A stretch of DNA of 64,000 nt from Ramlibacter tataouinensis TTB310 (GTDB lineage: Bacteria; Pseudomonadota; Gammaproteobacteria; Burkholderiales; Burkholderiaceae_C), in NCBI RefSeq assembly GCF_000215705.1, contig NC_015677.1, positions 1,624,001 through 1,688,000 of the forward strand. The letters are read 5' to 3'. Shown here piece after piece: positions 17,911 to 26,306 of this stretch. The position numbers were made by a program, and so were the translations under genes. The notes below the pieces were generated by a model. That model did no database searches. It was not told the origin of the DNA and saw only the letters and a list, made by a program, of their open reading frames with translations. Position 1 is the first letter of the stretch; each line of letters starts with the position of its first letter.

Positions 17911-20161
17911 TCCTTACCGCGCAGCCGCCGTGCGCCGCATCCTTCCCCTGTGCGCGATCGCTTCCGCGGTGCTTGCGGGCTGCGGCGGCGGCGCGGACGG
18001 TTCCGCCTCCGTGTCCGACGTGCAGGCCGCCAACGTGAACGCCAAGGTGCCGCCGGGCGTGGATCTGCCGGCGCAGGCCATGCCGCTGGGCGTCACCCAG
18101 CACAGCGTGACCGACTACCCGGCCACCACCGTGGGCACCGGCGCCACGGCGCAGCAGCAGGACCTGCTCACCGGCGGCATCGGCAAGACCGGCCTGGGCG
18201 CGCCCGTCCCGCCGCTGTACGCCGACGCGAACAATCCCACCGCGGCGGAGCTGCGGCGCAACGCGCTGTATTCCAACTACCGTGCCATCCTGGATCCATC
18301 GGTGGCGGGCGGCTATGGCCGCTTCTACGGCCCCAACGTCACGGCCGACGGCACCGTCACGGCCAACGAGGGGCTGATCCCCGGCCGCGAGTACCTCGCC
18401 TCGCTGGACGACGGCAGCGGCCGCAAGCGCGTGGTCATGGCGGTGCTGATCCCCGACAGCTTCGACACCGGCAAGCCCTGCCTCGTGCTGGGGCCGTCCT
18501 CCGGCTCGCGCGGCGTGTACGGCGCCATCGGCACTGCCGGCGAGTGGGGCCTGAAGAAGGGATGCGCCGTGGCGCTGACCGACGCCGGCAAGGGCGTGGG
18601 CCTGCACGACCTGGGCGACGACACCGTCAACAAGGTGGACGGCACGCGCGCCACGCGCACCGCCGCCGGCGTGCTGGCCCACTTCGCCGCCGACATCACG
18701 GAGTCGGCGCGGGCCGCCTTCAACGCGGTGCTGCCCCACCGCTTCGCCCTCAAGCAAGTGCACTCACAGCAAAACCCCGAGAAGGACTGGGGCAGCGACA
18801 CGCTGGCCGTGGCCCGCTACGCGTTCCATGCCCTCAATGACCGTTTCGGCGGGCCCGGCAGCGGTAGGCGCTTCGTGCCGGCGAACACGCTGGTGATCGC
18901 CGGCTCGGCCTCCAACGGCGGGGCGGCCGTGCTGCGGGCCGCGGAGCTGGACCGCACCGGCCTGATCGACGGCGTGGTCGCGTCCGAGCCGGTGACGCAG
19001 ATGCCGACCACGGCGGGCTACGGCATCAGCTTCGGCGGCACGCCGGTGAGCGGCTACGGCCGCAACCTGGCGGACCTGGTGACCTACGGCAACCTCTACC
19101 AGCCCTGCGCGGCGATGGCCGCTGACGCGGCCATGACCGAGTTCTCCTTCTTCAACTTCATGACCATCGCGGGCATGAACGGCCGCGCGCAGGCACGCTG
19201 CGCCAGCCTGGCGGCCAAGGGCCTGGTGAATGGCGCGACCGCGGCCGAGCGCGCGGCCGATGCGCTGGCGCGCCTGCGCGGCTACGGCTGGACGGTGGAG
19301 CACGACCGCATGCACAACGCGCACTGGGGCCTGGGCAACGGCCCCATCCTGTCGGCCATGTACCCGGTGGCCTATGGCCGCTTCTCGGTGCTGGACAACG
19401 TCTGCGGCACCAGCTTCGCCGCCGCCGATACGCTCGGCAATCCCGTCGCCGCCACCGCCGCGGCCAAGGCGCAGAGCTTCGCCATCGCCAACGGGACGGC
19501 CAACGGCACGCCGGCCGCGCCTATCTACGACAACTCGCTGGGCGGTTCCAAGGCCTGGCAGTGGGCCGTCTCGGCCTCCACCGGCACCGCCGACTTCGGC
19601 CTGGACACCGCCCTGTGCCAGCGCGCGCTGGTGACCGGCGCCGACCCGGTGACCGGGGCGCCGCTCACCGATGCCTCCACGCCGACGGCCGACCAGAGCG
19701 CCGCCGTGCGCCGCGGCATCGCCGAGGTGGCCGTCAGCGGCGACCTGGGCCGCACGCCCACCATCATCGTCAGCGGCCGCAGCGACGCGCTGGTGCCGGT
19801 GAACAACAACTCGCGCGCCTACGCCGCCTACAACCTCGCCGTCGAGGGCACCCGCAGCCAGCTGCGCTACGTGGAGGTCACCAACGCCCAGCACTTCGAC
19901 ACCTTCATCCCGCTGGCCGGCTTCGACACGCGCTTCGTGCCGCTGCACGGGTACTTCAACCAGGCGATGGACCTGATGCACGCGCACCTGACCGCCGGCG
20001 CGCCGCTGCCGCCCAGCCAAGTGGTGCGCACCACGCCGCGCGGCGGCGTGCCTGGCGCCGCGCCGGCGCTGACCGCTGCCCACATCCCGCCGATCAGCGC
20101 CGCACCGGCGGCCGCCGACCGCATCGGCTTCAGCGGGACCACGCTGACAGTGCCGCAGTAA
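17894..20161 (+). CDS. D-3-hydroxybutyrate-oligomer hydrolase, lipoprotein
   Basis: Large hydrolase of 755 residues of the 3HB-oligomer hydrolase family, which cuts soluble oligomers of 3-hydroxybutyrate released by PHB depolymerase into monomers. The nucleophile is Ser340 in the family's lipase-like box GSASNGG; the segment LVLGPSSGSRGVYGAIGTAGEW is conserved. The start is a TTG at 17894, six bases after AAGGAGA; an upstream ATG would add a Pro-rich peptide that destroys the leader. With the TTG, residues 1-30 form a lipoprotein signal with lipobox LAGC (Cys30), so the enzyme is probably membrane-anchored and faces the periplasm or surface. It overlaps livM by 17 bases. Location is inference from the lipobox. 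Confidence 0.88.
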   Translation: MRTTADPYRAAAVRRILPLCAIASAVLAGCGGGADGSASVSDVQAANVNAKVPPGVDLPAQAMPLGVTQHSVTDYPATTVGTGATAQQQDLLTGGIGKTGLGAPVPPLYADANNPTAAELRRNALYSNYRAILDPSVAGGYGRFYGPNVTADGTVTANEGLIPGREYLASLDDGSGRKRVVMAVLIPDSFDTGKPCLVLGPSSGSRGVYGAIGTAGEWGLKKGCAVALTDAGKGVGLHDLGDDTVNKVDGTRATRTAAGVLAHFAADITESARAAFNAVLPHRFALKQVHSQQNPEKDWGSDTLAVARYAFHALNDRFGGPGSGRRFVPANTLVIAGSASNGGAAVLRAAELDRTGLIDGVVASEPVTQMPTTAGYGISFGGTPVSGYGRNLADLVTYGNLYQPCAAMAADAAMTEFSFFNFMTIAGMNGRAQARCASLAAKGLVNGATAAERAADALARLRGYGWTVEHDRMHNAHWGLGNGPILSAMYPVAYGRFSVLDNVCGTSFAAADTLGNPVAATAAAKAQSFAIANGTANGTPAAPIYDNSLGGSKAWQWAVSASTGTADFGLDTALCQRALVTGADPVTGAPLTDASTPTADQSAAVRRGIAEVAVSGDLGRTPTIIVSGRSDALVPVNNNSRAYAAYNLAVEGTRSQLRYVEVTNAQHFDTFIPLAGFDTRFVPLHGYFNQAMDLMHAHLTAGAPLPPSQVVRTTPRGGVPGAAPALTAAHIPPISAAPAAADRIGFSGTTLTVPQ

Positions 20162-20198
20162 GAGAGCGAACGGGGCGCCCGCCCCGGCAAAGGACAGC

Positions 20199-21083
20199 AT
20201 GCAGCCCACATCGAACTACGCGACCTGCGCCGGGCGCGAGATCCACTACACCGAATGGGGCCCGCCCGGCGGTCCGGTGGTCATCGCCTGGCACGGCCTG
20301 GCGCGCACGGGGCGCGACATGGACGAGCTGGCGCAGCGCCTGGCGCAGCGCTTCCGGGTGATCTGCCCCGACACCCTGGGCCGCGGCCTGAGCCAGTGGA
20401 GCCCCGACCCGCTGCGGGAGTACACCCTGGCGTTCTACGCCCGCCTGGCCTGCGAGCTGTTCGACCGGCTCGGCATCGAGGAGGCGCACTGGGTGGGCAC
20501 CTCGATGGGCGGCGCCATCGGCACGGTGTGCGCCGGGGGGCTGCAGGTGCCGGCGCTGCGCGGGCGCATCCGCAGCCTGGTGCTCAACGACAACGCGCCG
20601 CGCCTGGCGCAGGCCGCGCTCGACCGCATCCGGGCCTATGCCGGCAGCCCGCCCTCGTTCGCCACGGTTCGCGAGCTGGAGGCGTTCTACCGGCAGGTCT
20701 ACAAGCCCTACGGCTGGATGAGCGATGCGCAGTGGCGGCGCCTGACCGAGACCTCGACGCGGCGCCTGCCGGACGGGCGCGTCACGCCGCACTACGACCC
20801 GGCCATGGTGCGGCAGTTCATCGACCACCCGCGCGACTACGAGCTGTGGGAGCACTACGACGCGATCGAGGCCCCGGTGCTGTGCCTGCGCGGCGCCGAG
20901 TCCGACTTGGTGCTGCCCGACGCGACGGCCGAGATGATGCAGCGCGGCCCGGGCGCGCGCGGCCGGCTGCGCGTGGTCGAGGTGCCCGGCTGCGGCCATG
21001 CGCCGGCGCTCAACGTGCCAGCGCAGCTGGACCTGGTGGCGGGCTTCATCGAAGCCCACGAGCCGGCGCTGGCCGTTGCCTGA
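20199..21083 (+). CDS. Alpha/beta hydrolase, possible intracellular esterase or oligomer hydrolase
   Basis: Cytoplasmic alpha/beta-hydrolase of 294 residues without signal peptide. Oxyanion segment AWHGLART near residue 30, nucleophile elbow VGTSMGGAIG (Ser about residue 104), acid likely in RGAESDLVL and catalytic His in PGCGHAPAL near the C-terminus. AAGGA precedes the ATG. It lies 37 bases behind the 3HB-oligomer hydrolase in the same direction, so it may be the last gene of the PHB operon and act on short 3-hydroxybutyrate esters imported intact. The family is too broad to fix the substrate; that role is inference. Confidence 0.75.
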   Translation: MQPTSNYATCAGREIHYTEWGPPGGPVVIAWHGLARTGRDMDELAQRLAQRFRVICPDTLGRGLSQWSPDPLREYTLAFYARLACELFDRLGIEEAHWVGTSMGGAIGTVCAGGLQVPALRGRIRSLVLNDNAPRLAQAALDRIRAYAGSPPSFATVRELEAFYRQVYKPYGWMSDAQWRRLTETSTRRLPDGRVTPHYDPAMVRQFIDHPRDYELWEHYDAIEAPVLCLRGAESDLVLPDATAEMMQRGPGARGRLRVVEVPGCGHAPALNVPAQLDLVAGFIEAHEPALAVA

Positions 21084-21092
21084 GCCGGGGCC

Positions 21093-22196
21093 TCAGGCGG
21101 AGGCGCCGAGCGCCTTGGCGCGTTCGCGCGACTGCGCCAGCGCGGCGGGGTCCGGGCGCTCCCGGGTCGGCCAGCCCGCCAGGTGCTTCTCGGCCAGGTC
21201 GGCCAGGGCCTTGATCCAGCGGTTGTCGTCGTTCAGGCAGGGGATGGCGTGGAAGGCCTGGCCGCCCGCGGCCAGGAAGGCGGCGCGGCCTTCCATGGCG
21301 ATCTCCTCCAGCGTCTCCAGGCAGTCGCTGGTGAAGCCCGGGCAGGCCACGTCCACCCGCTTGACGCCGCGGGCGGCCAGGGCGCGCAGCGTGGGCTCGG
21401 TGTAGGGCTCCAGCCACTTGGCCTTGCCGAAGCGCGACTGGAACGAGACCGTGTACTGCTCCGGGCTGAGGTTCAGCCGCGCGGCCAGCAGGCGCGCCGT
21501 CTTGTGGCATTCGCAGTGGTAGGGGTCGCCCAGCCGGAGGGTGCGCTCGGGCACGCCGTGGAAGCTCATGACGAAGTGGTCGGGCCGGCCGTGCGCCATC
21601 CAGTGGCGGCCGATGGTGCCGGCCAGGGCGTCGATGTAGCCGGCATCGTCGTGGTAGCGGTTGATGAAGCGCAGCTCCGGCAGGTTGCGGGTGCGCTGCG
21701 ACCAGGCGCTCACCGCGTCGACCAGGCTGGCCGTGGTGGTGCCCGAGTACTGCGGGTAGGCCGGCACGACGAGGATGCGCGTGACGCCCTGGGCCTTGAG
21801 CGCGTCCAGCTGCGCCTCGATGGACGGGTGGCCGTAGCGCATGGCGTAGCGCACCGTCACCGCATGGCCGCGCTCGCCCAGGAAGCCGTGCAGCAGCTTG
21901 GCCTGCTTGTCGGTCCACAGCCGCAGCGGCGAGCCGCCCTCGGCCCAGATGCTGGCGTACTTGCGCGCCGACTTGGCCGGCCGCAGCGGCAGGATGATGC
22001 CCCACAGGATGGGCAGCCACAGCGCCCGCGGGATCTCCACCACCCGCTGGTCGCTCAGGAACTGCGCCAGGTAGCGCCGCACCGCCGGCGCCGTGGGCGC
22101 GTCGGGCGTGCCCAGGTTGCACAGCAGGACGGCGGTGGTGGGCGCCTTGCCGTGCGTGTAGGAAGGCTCGGGGCGGAAGCGTGATGCGAAGGCCAT
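21093..22196 (-). CDS. hemH: Ferrochelatase
   Basis: Last enzyme of haem synthesis, inserting Fe2+ into protoporphyrin IX; 367 residues, typical of proteobacterial HemH. Visible motifs: N-terminal [13 protein letters not shown], metal/porphyrin His in [11 protein letters not shown] and the conserved acidic stretch ETLEEIA near the C-terminus. A Cys-rich segment YHCECHKTA in the middle is usual in this subfamily. It is convergent with the PHB locus (9 bases between stops) and divergent from the HAD gene, whose ATG is only 17 bases from its own, so the two promoters must overlap coding sequence. Confidence 0.93.
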   Translation of the reverse strand: MAFASRFRPEPSYTHGKAPTTAVLLCNLGTPDAPTAPAVRRYLAQFLSDQRVVEIPRALWLPILWGIILPLRPAKSARKYASIWAEGGSPLRLWTDKQAKLLHGFLGERGHAVTVRYAMRYGHPSIEAQLDALKAQGVTRILVVPAYPQYSGTTTASLVDAVSAWSQRTRNLPELRFINRYHDDAGYIDALAGTIGRHWMAHGRPDHFVMSFHGVPERTLRLGDPYHCECHKTARLLAARLNLSPEQYTVSFQSRFGKAKWLEPYTEPTLRALAARGVKRVDVACPGFTSDCLETLEEIAMEGRAAFLAAGGQAFHAIPCLNDDNRWIKALADLAEKHLAGWPTRERPDPAALAQSRERAKALGASA

Positions 22197-22213
22197 CAGG
22201 TATTCTCGCCTGC

Positions 22214-22909
22214 ATGCTGGACGTAGCGAGAATCGGGGCGATTTCCCTCGACCTGGACGATACCTTGTGGCCCATCTGGCCCACCATCGAGCGCGCCGAG
22301 AAGGTGCTGCACGCCTGGCTGGTGGAGAACGCGCCCATGGCCGCGGCCCTGTTCTCCAGCCCTTCCGCGCTGCGCGACATCCGTGCCCACATGGCGGCGC
22401 AGCGGCCCGACCTGAAGCACGACCTCAGCGCGCTGCGGCGCGAGTCGATCCGGCTGGCGCTGTACCGCGCCGGCGAGAACCCGCTGCTGGCCGAGCCGGC
22501 CTTCGAGGCTTTCTTCGCCGAGCGCCAGCGCGTGGAGCTGTTCGGCGACGTGCTGCCGGCGCTGGAGTTCCTGGCCTCGCGCTACCCGCTGGTCAGCCTG
22601 TCCAACGGCAATGCCGACCTGGAGCGCGTCGGCCTGGCGCGCTACTTCCAGGCGGCGATCTCGGCGCGCGAGTTCGGCGTGGGCAAGCCCGACCCGCGCA
22701 TCTTCCATGCCGCCGCCGGCGCCGTGGATGCCGTGCCCGCGCAGGTGCTGCACCTGGGGGACGACGTGCTGCTGGACGTGCTGGGCGCGCTCAACGCCGG
22801 CATGCAGACAGGCTGGGTCAACCGCACCGAGGCCCTCTGGCCGCACGAGGACCAGCGGCCTCACCTGGTGCTGCGCGACCTGGGCGAGCTGTGCGAGGTG
22901 CTGCGTTGA
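22214..22909 (+). CDS. HAD-superfamily phosphatase
   Basis: HAD hydrolase of 231 residues with all four motifs: I, LDLDDTLW (nucleophile Asp13, acid/base Asp15); II, SLSNGN; III, Lys in [20 protein letters not shown]. The alpha-helical cap inserted after motif I marks subfamily IA (phosphoglycolate-phosphatase-like). I start at the ATG at 22214 because motif I should fall near residue 10-15. The substrate cannot be told; small sugar phosphates, nucleotides or flavin precursors are all possible. It is divergent from hemH and convergent with hpnE. Confidence 0.85.
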   Translation: MLDVARIGAISLDLDDTLWPIWPTIERAEKVLHAWLVENAPMAAALFSSPSALRDIRAHMAAQRPDLKHDLSALRRESIRLALYRAGENPLLAEPAFEAFFAERQRVELFGDVLPALEFLASRYPLVSLSNGNADLERVGLARYFQAAISAREFGVGKPDPRIFHAAAGAVDAVPAQVLHLGDDVLLDVLGALNAGMQTGWVNRTEALWPHEDQRPHLVLRDLGELCEVLR

Positions 22910-22922
22910 GCGCAGGCCGCCG

Positions 22923-24197
22923 TCAGGGCAGCAGCGCCGCGGCCGCCTCGGCCGAGCGCACCGCGCCCTCCAGCGTGGCGGGATAAGGCCCTTCCACGTA
23001 GTCGCCGCAGGCGAGCAGGCCGGGGGCGACGCGCACCGGCGGGCGCCGCAGGCCCGGCAGGCAGGCGAAGGTGGCGCGCTTCTCGACCACGGTCTGCAGC
23101 GCCCGCACGTCGGTCCAGCCCAGGGCATGGGCCTGGGCCAGCACCTGCCGCTCGACCGCCTCGCGCGCGCCGCGGCTGGCGCTGGCCACGAAGGCCAGCA
23201 GGCCCTGCGGCCCGCCCAGCTGGCCGCGGTCGAACACGTACTGCGCCGGCGCGTCGGGACCGTCGCGCAAGGCCAGCAGGGGCAGGGGCAGCCGCCGCCG
23301 GCTGCTGGCGTAGACGGTGGCGATGGGCTCGTGGGCCAGGCCCTGGGCCAGCGCGCGCCACGCCGCCGCGCAGGGCAGCGGCGCGAGCAGGCGTTGCGCC
23401 TCCCAGGGCGGGCAGGCGAGCAGCACCGCATCGAAAGGCTGGCCGTCGACCCGCCAGCCCGAGGGGCCGTCCTGCGCCAGAGAGGCCACGCGGTGCCCGG
23501 TCGCGAGCACCTGGCCCCGGGCTGCCAGCCAGCGCGCCGCCGCCTGCGGCAGTAGCTCGCCCAGGGGCGCGTGCGGCAGCAGCAGCCAGGAGCTGCCCCA
23601 GGCACCGTCGCCAGGGCCGAAGAGCGAATCGCGCAGCACGCGCAGGAAGACCTGGCCGCTGGCGCGCGCGGCCGGCGTGTTCAGCGCCGCCACGCACAGG
23701 GGCTCGACCAGTTCGCGCAGCACGCGCGGTGCCAGGCCGTCGCACAGCGCCAGAACGGTCTGGTCCGGCGCGCACTGGAAGCCTGCAAGACGCCAGCGCA
23801 GCGCAGCCCGCAGCAGCGAGGCCTTGTCGCGCGCATCCCAGCCGCGCGCCCGCGCGATGCCCCAGGCCGCATCCAGCGGTGCCGGCCAGGCCGGCAGCGC
23901 CAGGCCGGTGCCGTCGGGAAAGCGCAGGGTCAGGGGCAGGGCGTGCAGCACCTGGGCCGGCTCCACGCCCACCGTGCGCATCAGGGCCAGGGTGCGGCCG
24001 TAGGCGCCGATCAGGATGTGCTGGCCGTTGTCCAGGAGGGCGGTGCCGCCCTCGGGCAGCGCCACCTCGAGGCTGCGCGCGCGGCCACCCAGGGTGCGTG
24101 CGGCTTCGAACACGCTGACGCGGTGGCCGGCCTGGGTGGCGGTGACCGCCGCGGCGAGGCCGGCCCAGCCGGCGCCGATCACCGCGATCTGGGCCAT
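22923..24197 (-). CDS. hpnE: Squalene-forming FAD oxidoreductase HpnE
   Basis: FAD-dependent amine-oxidase/desaturase-type protein of 424 residues that converts hydroxysqualene to squalene, the third step of bacterial squalene synthesis by HpnCDE. The dinucleotide-binding motif AVIGAGWAGLAAAV is at residues 5-18, followed by EAARTLGGRARS; the C-terminal FAD motif reads GLLACGDYVEGPYPATLEGAV. The ATG at 24197 gives the fold its correct start. It lies 314 bases downstream of hpnD with two hairpins between, so it is in the operon direction but less tightly coupled than hpnC-hpnD. Confidence 0.9.
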   Translation of the reverse strand: MAQIAVIGAGWAGLAAAVTATQAGHRVSVFEAARTLGGRARSLEVALPEGGTALLDNGQHILIGAYGRTLALMRTVGVEPAQVLHALPLTLRFPDGTGLALPAWPAPLDAAWGIARARGWDARDKASLLRAALRWRLAGFQCAPDQTVLALCDGLAPRVLRELVEPLCVAALNTPAARASGQVFLRVLRDSLFGPGDGAWGSSWLLLPHAPLGELLPQAAARWLAARGQVLATGHRVASLAQDGPSGWRVDGQPFDAVLLACPPWEAQRLLAPLPCAAAWRALAQGLAHEPIATVYASSRRRLPLPLLALRDGPDAPAQYVFDRGQLGGPQGLLAFVASASRGAREAVERQVLAQAHALGWTDVRALQTVVEKRATFACLPGLRRPPVRVAPGLLACGDYVEGPYPATLEGAVRSAEAAAALLP

Positions 24198-24511
24198 TTC
24201 TCTCTCCCGGCCAGGACGTGAAGCCTTCGTGCCTTGGCACGAGCCAGCCGCGCTTGCGCGCTGGCTCGCGGCTCCGCGCACGGGCGCCAGCCTTTTCCTA
24301 GGACTGCAGCGCCCGGGCCGTGGTTCGCCGCGGAGGTGGCGACGGTGGTCTGTAGCTGCGTAGCCGGTGCGAGGTAACCAAATCCAGGCCCCCCTCTTCG
24401 CCCCGGCGGGGGGCGAAGAGGGGCGGGGGGGAGAAGGGGGGGAAGACGAGGAATCACTTCAACAAACCAACACCGAACAAGCAGTCCAAGACCCAAGCGC
24501 CTCGGAACGCT
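24198..24511. other. hpnD-hpnE spacer with two hairpins
   Basis: No coding frame I would defend. GAGCCAGC (24240-24247) and GCTGGCTC (24259-24266) form an 8-bp stem. CCCCTCTTCGCCCC (24391-24404) and GGGGCGAAGAGGGG (24410-24423) form a perfect 14-bp stem with a 5-base loop. Neither is followed by a T-run on either strand. They may stabilise or process the hpnCD message, or be an intergenic repeat of the species. Confidence 0.6.
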
Positions 24512-25351
24512 TCAGAGCTTCCCCAGCGCCTGCACCTTCCACGCCAGCCAGAACTTGCGCAGCGGCGTCAGGCCGACGCGCTGGTGCAGCACCTGGAAGC
24601 CGTCGCGCTCGATCTCGCGCAGCAAAGTGCGGTAGATGCTGGCCATCATCAGGCCCGGCTTCTGGCTGCGCCGGTCGGCCGCGGGCAGCAGGGCCAGCGC
24701 CTGCTCGTACAGGCCGTGGGCGCGCTCGGCCTGGAACTTCATCAGCGCGGTGAAGCGCCCGGAGTACTGGCGCGACGTGATCTCGTGCGCCTTGACGTCG
24801 AAGCGCTGCAGCTCGCTGATGGGCAGGTAGATGCGCCCGCGCATCGCGTCCTCGCCGACGTCGCGGATGATGTTGGTCAGCTGGAAAGCCAGGCCCAGCG
24901 TGTGCGCGTAGGCGGTGGTGCACGGCTGGGTCTGGCCGAAGATGCGGGCCGACGCCTCGCCCACGACGCCGGCCACCAAGTGGCAGTAGCGCTCCAGTGC
25001 CGGGAAGTCGAGATAGCGGGTCTGCTCCAGGTCCATCTCGCAGCCCTCGATCACCGCCTGCAGCTGGCGTTGCTCCAGCCCGAACTCGGCGGCCCAGGGC
25101 ATCAGCGCCTGCATCACCGGGTGCGTGGGCTGGCCGGCGAAGGACTGCGCCACCTCCTTGCGCCACCAGGCCAGCTTGGTGCGCGCCACGCCGGGATCGC
25201 TGACCTCGTCGACCACGTCGTCCACCTCGCGGCAGAACGCATAGAAGGCGGTGATCGCGGCGCGGCGCGGCGGGGGCAGGAACAGGAAAGCGTAGTAGAA
25301 GCTGCTGCCCGAAGCCGCCGCCTTGTCCTGCACGTACTGGTCGGGCGTCAT
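24512..25351 (-). CDS. hpnD: Presqualene diphosphate synthase HpnD
   Basis: Trans-prenyl head-to-head synthase of 279 residues joining two farnesyl diphosphates into presqualene diphosphate. First Asp-rich motif REVDDVVDEV near residue 50, second motif LTNIIRDVGEDAMRGRIYLP near residue 165, as in the squalene/phytoene synthase family. The start at 25351 (MTPDQYVQDK) was chosen for the 4-base ATGA overlap with hpnC. HpnC and HpnD are paralogues; position and motif spacing distinguish them. Confidence 0.9.
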   Translation of the reverse strand: MTPDQYVQDKAAASGSSFYYAFLFLPPPRRAAITAFYAFCREVDDVVDEVSDPGVARTKLAWWRKEVAQSFAGQPTHPVMQALMPWAAEFGLEQRQLQAVIEGCEMDLEQTRYLDFPALERYCHLVAGVVGEASARIFGQTQPCTTAYAHTLGLAFQLTNIIRDVGEDAMRGRIYLPISELQRFDVKAHEITSRQYSGRFTALMKFQAERAHGLYEQALALLPAADRRSQKPGLMMASIYRTLLREIERDGFQVLHQRVGLTPLRKFWLAWKVQALGKL

Positions 25352-26226
25352 CGCGCGGATTGTCCCATTCGCAGCACGCGCCACAGCAGCACGGGCGCAT
25401 CCCGCGCCGACAGGGTGGGGCGGCGGCTAAAGGTGTCGAAGCCCTGCGCCTCGATCTTGTCCAGGATGCGCAGGCCGCCCTGGACCACGGCGCGCAGCTC
25501 CCAGCCGGCGCGCCCCGGCACGCGGTGGGGGATGGCCAGGCCCTGCCGCATGGTGGCGCGTGCCCAGGCCACCTCGTCGGCGACCAGCCGCCTGGCATTC
25601 GGGTGGGCCCGCCAGCTGGCCGGGGCGGCCGGGTCCAGGCCGTGGGCGCGCAGGTCGGCCTCGGGCAGGTAGCGGCGGCCGCGGCGCAGGTCCACGCCCA
25701 GGTCCTGCCAGAAATTGATCAGCTGCAGCGCCGTGCAGACGCAGTCGCTCTCGGCGACGGCCTGGGCGTCGTGCACGCCGTACAGGTGCAGCATCAGCCG
25801 CCCGACCGGGTTGGCCGAGCGGCGGCAGTAGTCCAGCAGGTCGGCGCGATCCGCGTACCCGGCGCCCTCGCGGGTGCGCACCACGTCCTGCTCGAAGGCG
25901 CTGAGCAGGTCGGTGAAGGGCGCGAGCGGCAGCCGGTGGCGTTCCATCGCCGCCGCCAGCGGGCCGAACACCTGCGGCCAGCGGTCTGAAACGGGCGAGC
26001 GGTGGGCCAGGGCCAGCAGGTCGGCCCGGAACGCCGCCAGGTCGGCCAGGCGTTGCTCGGCCGGCGCGTCGCCCTCGTCGGCAATGTCGTCGGCGGTGCG
26101 GGCGAACCAGTAGAGGGCGGCCACCGCGGGCCGCAGGGACGCCGGGCAGAGCCAGGACGCGACAGGGAAGTTTTCGTAGTGGTCGCCCGGCGGCGCCAGG
26201 GCGGTGGAGGAGGGGCGCACGGCCAA
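25348..26226 (-). CDS. hpnC: Squalene synthase-like hydroxysqualene-forming enzyme HpnC
   Basis: Squalene/phytoene synthase family protein of 292 residues that converts presqualene diphosphate to hydroxysqualene. First Asp motif RTADDIADEGD near residue 43, second motif LINFWQDLGVDLRRGRRYLP near residue 170. It is the promoter-proximal gene of hpnC-hpnD-hpnE and is divergent from the RND efflux genes with 80 bases between, where the efflux promoter takes most of the space. Squalene-hopene cyclase, which would turn the product into hopanoids, is not in the window. Confidence 0.9.
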   Translation of the reverse strand: MAVRPSSTALAPPGDHYENFPVASWLCPASLRPAVAALYWFARTADDIADEGDAPAEQRLADLAAFRADLLALAHRSPVSDRWPQVFGPLAAAMERHRLPLAPFTDLLSAFEQDVVRTREGAGYADRADLLDYCRRSANPVGRLMLHLYGVHDAQAVAESDCVCTALQLINFWQDLGVDLRRGRRYLPEADLRAHGLDPAAPASWRAHPNARRLVADEVAWARATMRQGLAIPHRVPGRAGWELRAVVQGGLRILDKIEAQGFDTFSRRPTLSARDAPVLLWRVLRMGQSAR

Positions 26227-26235
26227 GATTGTCGC

Positions 26236-26279
26236 TTGACACGCCCGTGGGTCGCCGCGTAGATTACTAACCGGTCAGT
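26236..26279 (+). promoter_or_regulatory. RND efflux promoter with palindromic operator
   Basis: TTGACA (26236-26241), 18-base spacer, TAGATT (26260-26265) form a good sigma-70 promoter for the efflux genes. Immediately downstream ACTAACCGGTCAGT (26266-26279) is a near-perfect 14-bp palindrome (one mismatched pair) over the expected start of transcription, the position and type of a TetR/AcrR-family operator. The -35 lies 10 bases from the divergent hpnC ATG. Confidence 0.7.
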
Positions 26280-26306
26280 CATTAAAGTACCGGAACCCAT
26301 CCCTCC

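Noticed and set aside
24391..24423. 14-bp hairpin as an intrinsic terminator
   Set aside because: No T-run on either strand after the stem.
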